A stretch of 64,000 nucleotides of DNA from Siphonodentalium dalli (lineage: Eukaryota > Mollusca > Scaphopoda > Gadilida > Siphonodentaliidae): the NCBI GenBank assembly GCA_032622095.1, contig CP136069.1:84154958-84218957 (forward strand). The letters run 5' to 3'. Shown here one piece after another: positions 10,496-21,457 of the stretch. A program made the position numbers and the translations under genes. The stretch's first letter is position 1; every line of letters begins with the position of its first letter. Below the pieces are notes generated by a model that saw only the letters and a list, made by a program, of their open reading frames with translations, had not been told where the DNA came from and ran no database searches.

Positions 10496-11768
10496 TCTAT
10501 GTTTATCACAATTCCAGTGACTATATGGCTGAATGATCGTTTTCAAATTTGAAACTGATCAAAACATATTTGAAAATCTGCCATGTACCATGAACGAGTG
10601 GACGGATTGGTCAATAGAATCATCAGAAGTTGATAGACAATTTGGACAATTTCGCCGCACAGAAAGCCATGAAAGTGCCATTAACACACTGACACATGTC
10701 CCCGAACTTCTTGCTTGAAGGTTAGTTAAAAAGTCTATTGATGCCGATGGGTGGTTTTGGAAGAGTATTGAAATATATCATATATAGGGTGGATGGTCGC
10801 AATGTTTTTGTTTTTCACTGATGAACAAGTGTGTATGATCACTCGTGTCCATCGGTGTTATTATGTTGCCTTTCGTGTATTGCATGATGCGACGATTGGT
10901 TGGTGTTTATACCAAATCAGAAAGAACAATGAAGGAAAATGGTTGGCAAGGTGCACACGATTTTCGCACTGAATTAAAAAAAATTCTCACACCTGGCCGA
11001 ACCACGATCGGCCCGATGGGTCCAGAGCCCCTATAACATAAGTATGCCCGGAGGCCCACCCCACCCCCAAAGGCCGTCACTGTTAATAAGGTTATCCGGG
11101 GAACCAAATTTGGAACTATATACTGCACCAAGCTTACCTCTGCCCAACTTCATGTTAACAACATGTCAGCTAGTTGAAAATTTGCTGGTACCTGTGCCTC
11201 GGTGACACATACTATTGCAAAACTCATTATATTACAGCCTGTATACACGAACAATGTCAGCTTGAATAATTTAAAGGCTAACAATTTAAATTTTCAAGTC
11301 AATAGAATTAACGATCAATAAGAAATAACAGTTGAATCGTGACCCGAACAATTAAGAAATGCACACCAAAGTTAATACGACATATGTGACCTCAATCCAG
11401 GCATGTTGCAACAACTATAAAGCTAATTCCTGGCTCGTAGCTTCGTGTATAAGTCATTGTGAGTGTCTCCGTAAATTTGAACAATTAAGATTTAATGACG
11501 CTGTTATGTGAGGCTTTTATTAAATCTTATTCAATTAAATATGAATTAAATCGGTCATCGCCAAAGGCTCCATATGGATGATCAAAGCTTTCATATTGAC
11601 GATAACATGCGTGTTTGGTGCAGGGACGTTGTTTTGAAACTGCTCATTTAGAACTATGCATGTACTCAGTTTCGTATTTTGTCTGAATGTACATATATAT
11701 AACCCCTCATATTCACAATACAAACCCTATATATTTTAAGTGTCTGGTCGTAAAACGATAACCAATCC
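10496..11768. other. No gene or repeat recognised
   Basis: Small frames on both strands (for example near 10533-10718 and 10845-11036) show no recognisable domain. A C-rich stretch lies near 11045-11075. I can support no feature here. Confidence 0.5.
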
Positions 11769-12246
11769 AGGTCCACTTAATTTTCGAGTCGCCGATTATT
11801 ATTTTTTATAGTGACTTGATAGTGACGGTTTTGATAACAATCTAATCTATGCCATAAAATATGATAAAAAAATACTATAATTCATCACCATTTGAAACAT
11901 CTGTGTCTCAGAAGATCGATGCCCATATATAGAGAAATAGAAAAAGAATGATTCCCCCGTTTGGCTCCCAGAATGCAACATAATTCAAATTAAAGATGAA
12001 TTTTCAATGGAAGTTAATAACTCTATCTTTAAGATACAGAGTTATTCCCCCTCCGTTGAAAATAACACACTTTTTACTACAATCTAGATGATAAAAACAC
12101 GTTGGTAACTCAACAAAAACAACATGTTCACAGTTTATTACACCGGATAAGTTGATAACAACAACGTTTTGGAGCTTCCTCTTTCAAATGGTACATAATA
12201 TGGCACATATATTTATATACTAGCAGGGTTACCCAGCTTTGCCCAG

Positions 12247-12400
12247 GTTAAAGTGATGTGAAATCCTCTGTTGATATTTGGTGGGAATAGAGAATACTCT
12301 TGCTCTCAAAGTGTTACACGTATTCTCATAAATTGTATATCCAAATGACATCACAAAACATGATTCTTACACATGGACTATAAGTAGTGGCTCACCTTGT
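12247..12400. repeat. Family D-like fragment
   Basis: TTAAAGTGATGTGAAATCCT at 12247 and the following ~150 bases resemble the end of family D (27222, and the right end of D1 at 24111 in inverse orientation). The other end was not found, so this is a fragment or a distant relative. Confidence 0.4.
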
Positions 12401-12568
12401 CAGGTCGGAGCGATTATCATTTTGTTTATCGCGTTTAATCCGTCCCACCAACAAAGAAGTATTTATTTACAACTGCGTATACTTCAGACGTTATAGCATG
12501 AAACATGAACATCATAAACACATTAGTTCGAAAAAATAAAAGACGACAATTGTGTTTACATAGAGATG

Positions 12569-12569
12569 T

Positions 12570-12600
<31 letters not shown>

Positions 12601-12602
12601 TA
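12569..12602. repeat. (ATCA)n microsatellite
   Basis: About eight consecutive four-base units lie between GATGT and TAGTTT. It is a simple sequence repeat. Confidence 0.9.
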
Positions 12603-13319
12603 GTTTATCATATCTTCATGAAGATACAGATGTTTTAAAAATATGTCCAGATGCTCCTCTGTTATGTTGCTATATACTGGCTAATCATTTTTAGTTTAAA
12701 AGAAATGATGTAATGTCTGTATAGCAGCTACATGTGCCCGACACAGCGAGAGTTTGAGTTGTTTATGTTAGGCGGTGAGTCTGTTCTAAAAAATGAAAGA
12801 AATCCTCTGTATCGGGCATATATACCCTTGTCAGATGTCACTATTGGAGGATCCTGAAAAGTTATGTGCTACGGACTGCGTTTTCCTTTATCTCAGAAGT
12901 AACCATATTTGACTGCACACTGTGACCACTGTTTTCGAACAGGACTGCTCTTCATTTCCATATCTCTTGGCAATTGTAACTTTTTTGTGGAAACTATATT
13001 GAATGGGACAGACTCAATCGTGTTATAATATATACATGAACCATTCTAATATGCAATCCTCTGACGATTCAAGGTCCCTCAGTTTGAATGAATATATGTA
13101 TCTCTTAAATAGATTGATATAAATATACTTTTAATGCGTTCTTCTATATATATGTATCTGTGTTGCTAGATCATTATAGGAATGCCCTGATTTCCATCCC
13201 CATATAAATATGACAGTTGAGAAGATATAATTGTTCAAGTGACTTAATTCGGTCACCATTTGTCGAGATTGTGAAATTGGAATGCCAAAAACTCCTTTGA
13301 ACGACATGGAGATGGCCTG

Positions 13320-15640
13320 GGAGATGACTATATATAACTTTGTTGGATATCGGCGAATTGAACAATCTTATAAATGCTAGTGAATCTCCTCTCGCCATCC
13401 ACGACCCAAACTACCCCAAATGTGATTTAATTCATCATATCATTAGAGAAGAACGTGCATGCATTTGGTGGAATCAGTACTATATATATTTGTATCAACT
13501 TTGGTGCAACTCCCCTCATGCATGACTCGAACCGCGCCACTTTTGTCAAATTTAAACCACGTTTTTGACTCATGCATGCATTATATAATGGAGATGATTA
13601 TATATTAGTTTGGTGGTTATCGACAACTAAACAAATTCTTATCATATTTATTACCCGCACCCACCTCTCACCCAAACGGCACCAATTTCGCGTCTTTAAA
13701 TCACATGTTTATATTCCTCGTATCACGGAGAAGAATAATATATCAATTTGGCCATTATCTTACTCGTAAAATGTTACCCCTGTTAGACCGCCTTGGTGCC
13801 ATCTCGATTGTACCCTTAAAGGGATACTGTACCCAAATGTTGTTGTTGGTTTCTATAGTCTCTGAGTCGGAGAATAAGGTAACAATTTTTCCATTATTTG
13901 AAAGTCTGTTGAGTACGAAGTAGTGTTACGGATGGCAAATTTACCGGAATGCAAAAATACAAATTGTTGTTGTCGAGTAATTTTTGTACAGTTTTCAACC
14001 AAATGTATCAAATAAAAGTTATATTATATATGCATATTAGTCCCATATACTCATTTATGTTATTGTATCGTCACTAGTCAGTGAGTGGCTTTAGTTTTCT
14101 CCCAGTATTAGCATAATGTTTCAAACGATCGTGTATGCAATGGGTTTACTAATCCAGTATCCCTCAATTATAATTTGATTACGTTTTGTACACGGAAATT
14201 CGTATTTTAATTTACGCCATTTTATGGCTCCAGCCATAAATTCAATTTATATTAAATTATTAACTTTTAAATTATTAAATTTTAAGATAGCCTATTAACC
14301 TGAGCGTTTACAGAATACATCTTCGACTCAAATTACTTATGTTTCTATATATTATCGATAATAGATCGTTGTTATCACCCGAAATTTATTGAAAATGGCG
14401 TACAGTACCCCTTTAAAGTTATATATAGAACACAGACAGATATTCGCAAATAATTGATTCATTGCATCATTTGAGAAGAACGTGTATGAGTTTGATGGTA
14501 ATTGGCACTAAACATATTTTTATAAGTTTTTAGTGACCCTCCCGTCCCTATTTCGGACTCAAGCGGCGTCACTTTTGACATCACTAAACCACACACTTAG
14601 ACTCATTATAGAGAATGAATATATATAAAATTTATGAAAATTGGCGAGTATACAAATTCGTATCAAATTTAGGGCCACCATTGCATATCTCTCACCCAAA
14701 ATGCAAAATTTGGCGCATTTAAACCACACGATTAGATTATTCGTATCACGGAGAAGAATATGTATCAATCAGGTGGAAATTAATCGGCGCTTAAACATAT
14801 TGTTTATCAATGTTTGTGTCCGTCTCACCCTCTAGGCACCCCTGACTCGAATGGCACCACTTTTGACATCTTTAAACCATACAATTAGACTCCTGATATC
14901 ATGGAGATTTGTAAGTTTGGTGCTAATCCGCGACTAAACAAATTCTTATCAAATTTAGTGCCCACCCCACCCCCATCTCTCACCAAAGCAGCACCAATAT
15001 GACGTCTTTAAAATCACACGATTAGATTCCTCATATCATGGATAAGAATGTGTATCAATTTGGTGGAAATTGGCGCTAAAAATATTGTGTATCAATTTTG
15101 GTGCCCCTCTCCCTTTCAGTGCACCCATGACTCGAATGACTCCACTTTGACAGCTTAAAGCCACGCCATTAGACACCTCATACCATGGGGATGAATTTGT
15201 ATAAGTTTCGTGGCAATCGGCGACTAAACCAATTCTTATCAGATTTATAGTACCCACCAACCGCCCCCCAAACTATCATCCCAACGACACCAATTTGGCG
15301 TCTTTAAATCACACAATAAGATTCATTGTAGCATGGAGACGATCTCAGAAGAATGTGCATCAATTTGGTGGAATTCGGCGCTAAAATTATTTTGATCAAT
15401 TTTGGTGCCCCTCCCCCCCCCCCCCTTCCGGGCATCCCTGACGCGAACGGCGAGAATTTTGAAATATTTAAACCACACCATTAGATTTCTCATATTATGG
15501 GGATGATTATATATAAATTTGGTGGCAATCGGCGACAAATCTTTTTTTCTGCCCCTCCCCCTTTTCTGTCCCTGACAACAGAAAAATTCTAACCATCGCC
15601 ATTATCTTTCTCGTAAAAAGTTACCCCTATTAGACCCCTT
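13320..15640. repeat. Degenerate ~150-bp (paired ~300-bp) tandem array
   Basis: Units contain, in order, CACACGATTAGATTCCTCAT, ATCATGGAGA..., TATCAATTTGGTGG, AATTGGCG(C/A)CTAAA, TATCAAATTT, GTGCCC plus a C-rich run, then a CGAATGGCACCACTTTTGAC type phrase. Spacing is close to 150 bp with two alternating unit types. Element C3 interrupts the array at 13816-14416. Confidence 0.65.
13816..14416. mobile_element. Family C TTAA element, copy C3 (inverted)
   Basis: TTAAAGGGATACTGTACCCA on the left and GGCGTACAGTACCCCTTTAA on the right bound an inverted C copy. Removing it restores the ending seen at 15597-15722 (GTTACCCCT ... ACACAGACAGA). It therefore inserted after block J formed. Confidence 0.85.
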
Positions 15641-15766
15641 TTGGGCCATCTGGGTGGTCCCCTGTGAATTTCTATAGAACACAGACAGATAGACAGACAG
15701 ACATACAGACATTCGCAAATATAGATATATATGTGATCTGGGATTCGAAAATTAAGTGGGCCTTTG

Positions 15767-16427
15767 AGTGATGTCTAACAATGTATGCTGCATTGCCCTC
15801 TACGACTGCATAATATTTTTGACATCACTTTAAATTGCAGCGGCCAAATCGAAAAAGAGCTCTAGTTTTCGAGATACCCCTACCCACGGTAGAACAAGTT
15901 GAAACTTGAAGCAACTTTTTTTTAAGAAGAAATATATACATGTATTGTTCACGAAAATGATAGTGAAAAATAACGAAATCGGTGGTGGCTGTTGTCAAAT
16001 CGACGATGAACGATGCCCATCACGCAGTACTTTTTACAGAAATTAATAAATTTGATAAAGCGAGACCTGTGGCTAAGTCCTAACATATTTGCCAACATTG
16101 TTGGTGTTAAAATTACTTCATCATACCATATCTCTACTTGACATGAAAAAAATGCTGGCTAATTTGGATTTGGAGCCGAAATATATTTTTTTTCTTTCTG
16201 AAAACAAATCGCTCTTTTTCACAAATCTTTTTTTCTCCAAACATTATCATTCAGATATATATTGAAATAGTACCGACATATTTAATCCATATGGTGTAGT
16301 AGTTATCTGAAAAGCATATGTAGAAAGAAGTTAACAGAAATTTTGAACGGTTTGCGAGATACTGGATATTTGCTACCGCTCGCCCAAACACATTTTGGTC
16401 GAAAAATTACATATTTCTGATGACAAC
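15767..16427. other. No gene; contains repeat K1
   Basis: GAGATACCCCTACCCACGGT then AGAACAAGTTGAAAC at about 15876-15920, and AAAATGATAGTG ... GGTGGTGGCTGTTG downstream, resemble 35085-35190. This marks a small dispersed repeat, here called K. Nothing else was recognised. Confidence 0.45.
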
Positions 16428-17579
16428 TTAAAGGTACTCAATCCGATAAAACTCCTCTCAATTACTATTTCAATGGCTTCGGGGGGTCAAAAATATTTGA
16501 TTCGAGTCGAGGAAGTCACCCATCAAAGCTCAGGTTTGTTAGATATCGATTTTAGAATTCTATTATTTTTCATTATCGGGAATACTTTCTGGCCCAGAAA
16601 ACAGTCAAAATTGCGTTATTATGAGGGACTTCGAGATCGGCTGCAGCTTCGGTCACAGCCGATATCGGAAATATGTCTGCACATGTCCATATTCGAGGAA
16701 TCTCGAACGACTATGACCGCGGCTGCAGCCGCAAAGAATGTCCCTTTCAATATCCAACACAATCAACATGAATTCCCTGTAACTTAATCATCGAATTTGA
16801 GGGTCTGGTATCATAAACGGTATACGGTAAGGTTATCTGTTGATCAGACCCAATGCTGTATATTTTATACTTTAATAGCATTAATTATATATAAATAAAC
16901 ATTATTAGTGTGTATAGGCCTATATAGGCGGGTATGGCCTAGACATATAAAAAAAAACATCGACATTCGGAATAAACTATATTAAACTCCAACTTTCCCA
17001 AAAAAATTTCCATAAAATTAGATAGATAACTGTTTTCCTAAAACAACCCAAAGATAAAATCTACACGTATCAACTGCCGATTAATTTTTTCATTCATTCA
17101 ATCATTGTCCGCCTTTTTCATTTATTCAGTGGCCGCCATTTTGGATTTGATCGGTAGTACGGGAACTCACAACCAGGATTTGGTGGAAACGTGACGTCAC
17201 ATATCCTGATCATGGTAACTTCGAGGTCCCGAATCCGGCTGTGACTAGCTGCGACCGATTTCGAAGTCACTCATTTACCAATTGATTTTAGAGTTATCCA
17301 TCCTTGTCTGTTTGAATAGTGTTTTGGTGTACACGTCTCGAGCATGTTACGAAATTGACGGCAATTATTAGTACTCATCTCGAGCAAATAACAAATTTCA
17401 AAAATCAATATCTAATAACTCTCAGCTTTGTTTGATGCAAATTGATGGGTTCCTCGACTCGAATCAAATATTTTTTACCCCCAAAGCCAAAGAAATAGTA
17501 ATATAGGACCCTCTGATCGGATTGTTGTTGTTGGAATCTGTTGAGATGGGGACCCTCTTTTCGGATTGAGTACCTTTAA
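16428..17579. mobile_element. Family B TTAA element, copy B2 (interrupted)
   Basis: TTAAAGGTACTCAATCCG on the left and GGATTGAGTACCTTTAA on the right are inverted repeats on TTAA. The interior matches B5 (34061-34548) except for an extra 650 bp at 16623-17272. Open frames here carry the same IRVEEVTHQSS-like phrase found in every B copy; they are by-products of the repeat. Confidence 0.9.
16623..17272. mobile_element. 650-bp inverted-repeat element inserted in B2
   Basis: It is absent from the other B copies. The left end reads GAGGGACTTCGAGATCGGCT and the right end, inverted, GAGTGACTTCGAAATCGGTC. Similarity continues over roughly 45 bases (GTCACAGCCG in both). The target duplication is not clear. 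No transposase is seen, so it is a non-autonomous DNA transposon of unknown superfamily. Confidence 0.7.
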
Positions 17580-17739
17580 CCTAATTTCCCAATTGATGAT
17601 GCTGGGACCCAACATGACTCGTTCGCTGAAAATTGAGCCCGGGACGTTGTTTGGGTGATTAAAGATGTGTGTGTGTTCAGGCTTCCAGACCCATAGTTAC
17701 AACAACAATAACGCAGGCACGATTGTGACCAAATACCTT

Positions 17740-17970
17740 GGCACACCCTACATATCACATCCCTCATCCGATCGTCACCAAATTTCATATGGATCTTCGG
17801 GGTGACCTCTAGATGGGAGCCTCCTATTTTTACTGAATTTTTTTGAAAAACATGGCCGCTGGGGATTTACTCTTTGTATGACTAAATCCTTCGGCACACC
17901 CTACAGGCCACATCTCTCATCCGATCGTCACCAAACTTCATATGGATCTTCAGTGTAACGTCTAGATATT
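17740..17970. repeat. Family E units
   Basis: CCTTGGCACACCCTACATAT, CCCTCATCCGATCGTCACCA and GGGGTGACCTCTAGATGGGA repeat the E unit seen at 8280-9300, with a second unit starting near 17885. Confidence 0.65.
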
Positions 17971-19560
17971 TTGTCACACTCTCGGTTAATAACCATATCA
18001 TTTCAGCATGCGGTGTCCAAGACTTCAAATAGGATAGGGAGGGTCCTCAAAACAGAAGTTTTGCCTTTCTTATTTGCCAGCCACTTTTCGTAAAATGCTC
18101 ATGCTTTTTGAACCCAATCGATCTATATAAATTGAGTTCTTCTTTAAACAACTACCCATTGACCATACACTCAGTTAATATTGAGATGATGTCGTTCCAG
18201 TTCATGGTGTATTATAGTCTTCAAATTGAGTAGGGGGTCCTAAAACAGTGAAAATTGCATTTTTATTTGTCAGCCGCTTTTTGTAAAGTGTGCCCCTTGG
18301 CTGTCGGGTACCAACCCATATATAACAACTGTGTATTTCCTGATAGAATAGCCATCTGTCCACACCGTCGTTTGACATTGAGAGCTCATCCATTCAGTTC
18401 GTGATTGGTTCAACAGTTTACATGGGGTGTGGGTCCCTCAAAATAGTCAAAATTCGCCTTTATAGTTTGCCATCTGGTATTTGTAAGGTGCCACATGCTT
18501 TCGTGAACCAACCTATCATTAAACATTGCATCTTTTCTGATAGAACAGCCATTGATAGCATATACCTCCAGCTAGTTGTGTGTTAAAGACTTCAAATATG
18601 GATTGGGTCCCCTAAGATAGTGAAAATAATCCCCTTGTTGTAAAGTGTCCTAGGCTTTCGGGAAGCATCCCACCCAAAACAGATGTGTATTTCTTGATAA
18701 TACTATCATTTGTCCACACCCTCAGTTAAAAGTGGGAGCATATCATTTCAGCTCGTGGCGTGCTTTAAGACTTCAAATGGGATAGTGGGGTCATCAAAAC
18801 ATAGAAAATTGCTTTTTCTTTTTGTAAAGTGCCCCAGAACCACACCAAACCACATATATGAACTGAGAATTCCCGGGCAGCATTAGATTTCTTCGTCCAC
18901 ACACGCAGCTAATTTTGAGAGAATATAACTTCAATTCATGCATGGTGTGTTCATGAGTTCAAATGGGTTACGAGGTCCCCAAACAGTCAGAATTCGCCTT
19001 TCTCGTTTACAAATTGTCCACATCCTCAGCTAATTTTGGGAGCATATCCTTTCAGTTCGTGGTCTGTTTAAGACGTTAAATAGGTAAGGGGCTCAACACA
19101 AAGATAATCAACTTTCGTATTTGCCAGCCGCCTTTTGTAAAGTACTCTATGTGATTTAGGGAACCAAACTACCCATATACATTTATATCCCCCGATCGCA
19201 CTACCGTTCGTTCACAATGTCAGTTAATATTAAGAGCACACATATCCATTGTATGTTGTGTTCAAATAGGTTAAGGGGTCCCACAAAACAAAAAAATATT
19301 CCCTCGATCGTTTGCCATCCGCTTTTGGTAAAGTGCCAAAGGCTTTCTGGAACCAACCCATCCATAAACATAGTGTATGTCCCGATTACTACCCTTTGCC
19401 CACATCCTCAGTCAATATTGAGAACATTGAGCAATCCTTTCAGTTCGTGATGTATTCAAATTTAACACTTCAATTTGGGTAGGGGGTCCACAAAACAGCA
19501 AATTAGTCTTTCTTATTGTTCAAGACTTCTAGTGTAGGGTGACCTCAAAACATAGAACAT
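17970..19560. repeat. Degenerate ~185-bp tandem array
   Basis: A phrase like CACACCCTCAGTTAATATTGAGAGC recurs near 17978, 18165, 18359, 18716, 18898, 19020, 19212 and 19392. In each unit it is followed by a TTTCAGTTCGTGG-like phrase, ACTTCAAATAGG, GGGGTCC, AAAACAGTGAAAATTGCC and CCGCTTTTTGTAAAGTG. Units are highly diverged, so the array is old. No coding region is evident. Confidence 0.75.
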
Positions 19561-21040
19561 GTTGAGCTAACGCCTGCCACATTGGTCAGACTAGTTTACG
19601 AGATATAAAATACAATACCCATTTTTTCTATATGTTGGTCGATTTAGAGGGACACTAACAATCACTCTGGCAGCAAAAGTTAATTTGTTCTGTATATGTT
19701 GGTCTGTATTATGTGTCTCGTGTATAACATATACTTCAGTTATGCAAGTCGCTATATGAGTAAATTAATATAAAATTACATGTTCTAAATAAAATGTGTT
19801 GTTTTTGTTGTTGTTGTTGCTGCAACTGGGTTTTGTTTTTGAAGCACGAGGACATCTTTAATATCGCTCGCGGTGTCTACGGATCCGGTTTTCGTCACAT
19901 GAATCACGATTTGGTCACATTAGAATCCATTCGAACAGCAAGGGTGTACATGCCTGTTAGTGAAATGGTTTACTCACCACATAAACATATATACGACTAA
20001 TTAATCCACAAGAATCGAGGACCGAGCTGTCAAATCACAAGCCAATAAGAAAATAGAGTCAGCACTAACATGTTCATCCATATACAGTTGGAACTGACTT
20101 CATATTTCACAACGACGCGTATTCACTGGACCGAATCATCATATTCATGATATTGGAAAATGGACATGAAACTTGAGAATCTCATTCTCGGAGCACGTGA
20201 CCCGGTCTTCTGTTATATTGCCAATACAAACTGTTAATCGACAACCGGATCAATTCATGTCACCCGAACTAGATCTAAAACAACTGGGTATGAATAATAA
20301 ATCATGTGCGTTATCTCAACCTTTATGTTGTAATTTATCGATTACTTTGTCTGCGCTCGCTGCTGTGAATGCATAAACGTGACGCATCGTTCATCTTCAA
20401 AGCGGATATCACTGTGTGAATCGGAACCACGAAAGCCACAAGCAGATGCTGTCACGAAGGTATGACGGAAACGTTTACTCTCCTTCTAATTAAAACATAG
20501 GATTATGCGATACAATCTTATTTATCGATTCGCCGCGGAACTACTGTATTCCACGTGTTCCAGACCACAAATCAGATACAAAATGCACATGCGCCAACGT
20601 ATACATATAGCTCCCACAGAACCAACTTTCTTTCATCGTGGAACGAGAATTCATAGCTATAAATAATAATCACGGAAGTGAACCCATTGGTATAGGGACG
20701 GTGCTAGAGGGTCTTCGTGGCATGCAGCAAGTTCTTTCGAGTAGTGTTCAACTTCTAATTCGAAATACACACTCATTCCTTGAACAAAACACAAATGACC
20801 AATTCCAGGAAATTTCATTTGCGCCATCCATTGTATACATTATAATCTTTCAACTGGTACCTAATACCTGTATAATTGTTGGACAATTACAATCAAATTT
20901 CACCTATATTGTAAAGGTTTGAAAGCGTCCAAACGCATGTGTGTAATATATACTACGAGCCCAAAATATTTTTTTTTTTACAAGAATCTGTGAACATATA
21001 TTGAATCCTTGAATCCTTCAAATTAACTGATCACGAAATG
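19561..21040. other. No recognised gene or repeat
   Basis: A GTTGTTGTTG run occurs near 19800 and a T-run near 20965. A plus-strand open frame at 20638-20922 (about 94 codons) has no recognisable domain and no convincing splice context, so it is left unannotated. This is one of the longest apparently repeat-free stretches and could hide short exons. Confidence 0.4.
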
Positions 21041-21212
21041 TTAACCGATTCATGACGGGAGCTGCGCTGTTACAGCATTAAAGATCATATGCCAATGCAT
21101 TCTCTTATATATGCGAGTCTCCCATGTATATGGGAGAATGGCATATGTAAGAGAATGCATTGCCACAATGTTTTCGCAATTTTTTAGAAAGCTCCAGTCA
21201 TAGAAGGGTTAA
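21041..21212. mobile_element. Family G TTAA element, complete 172-bp palindrome
   Basis: TTAACCGATTCATGACGGGAGC-like and AGCTCCAGTCATAGAAGGGTTAA-like ends are inverted on TTAA. The centre is a further palindrome (GCATTCTCTTATATATGCGA against its inverse). Almost the whole unit can fold on itself. Its right TTAA is also the left TTAA of D1. Confidence 0.75.
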
Positions 21213-21457
21213 ATACATATTATGGACTTGTTCGAGTGCGTGAAATGGATAAGTTAGTACTCAGGCGCTATGCCAACCTGGGGAATGTGGGATTCTACTA
21301 ACATTGCCGAAAATTGCAACGAAATCGGTCATACCACTCCATAGAAAACATCGTCTGAACCACGCTCAATTGTAATATTTATATCTCGATTCGGGACGCA
21401 AATATCGGCGATAAACTAACACAAATTATTTCGCCATCGAGAGTCATTGCGTTTAAT

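Larger units (their letters stand above)
12219..15726. mobile_element. 3.5-kb tandem-repeat element(s) inserted in A3 (block J)
   Basis: The block starts CTAGCAGGGTTACCCAGCTT and ends with ACAGACAGACATACAGACAT followed by TCGCAAATATAG. Such ends (AGCAGGGTTACCC-type start, CAGACAGACA plus short AT tail) are familiar from retroelement-derived repeats in invertebrates. The interior is a degenerate tandem array (about 13320-15640). The same ending phrase, GAACACAGACAG...ATTCGCAAAT, also occurs at 14424-14450, so two copies or a tail duplication are present. No reverse transcriptase frame is visible. Confidence 0.6.
11769..15766. mobile_element. Family A element A3, split by a 3.5-kb insertion
   Basis: The first part of an A element runs from AGGTCCACTTAATTTTCGAG to about 12218. 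Its final part (ATGTGATCTGGGATTCGAAA ... GTGGGCCTTTGA) resumes at about 15727. Both terminal TTAA sites have decayed. The two pieces together equal one A copy, so everything between is a later insertion, probably at a TATATA stretch. Confidence 0.85.

Noticed and set aside
16395-16787. 130-codon plus-strand frame with an IRVEEVTHQSS-like phrase, also seen near 33463, 34129 and 42860
   Set aside because: The phrase is the translation of family B transposon sequence and appears in every copy, in either orientation; it is not a conserved host protein.
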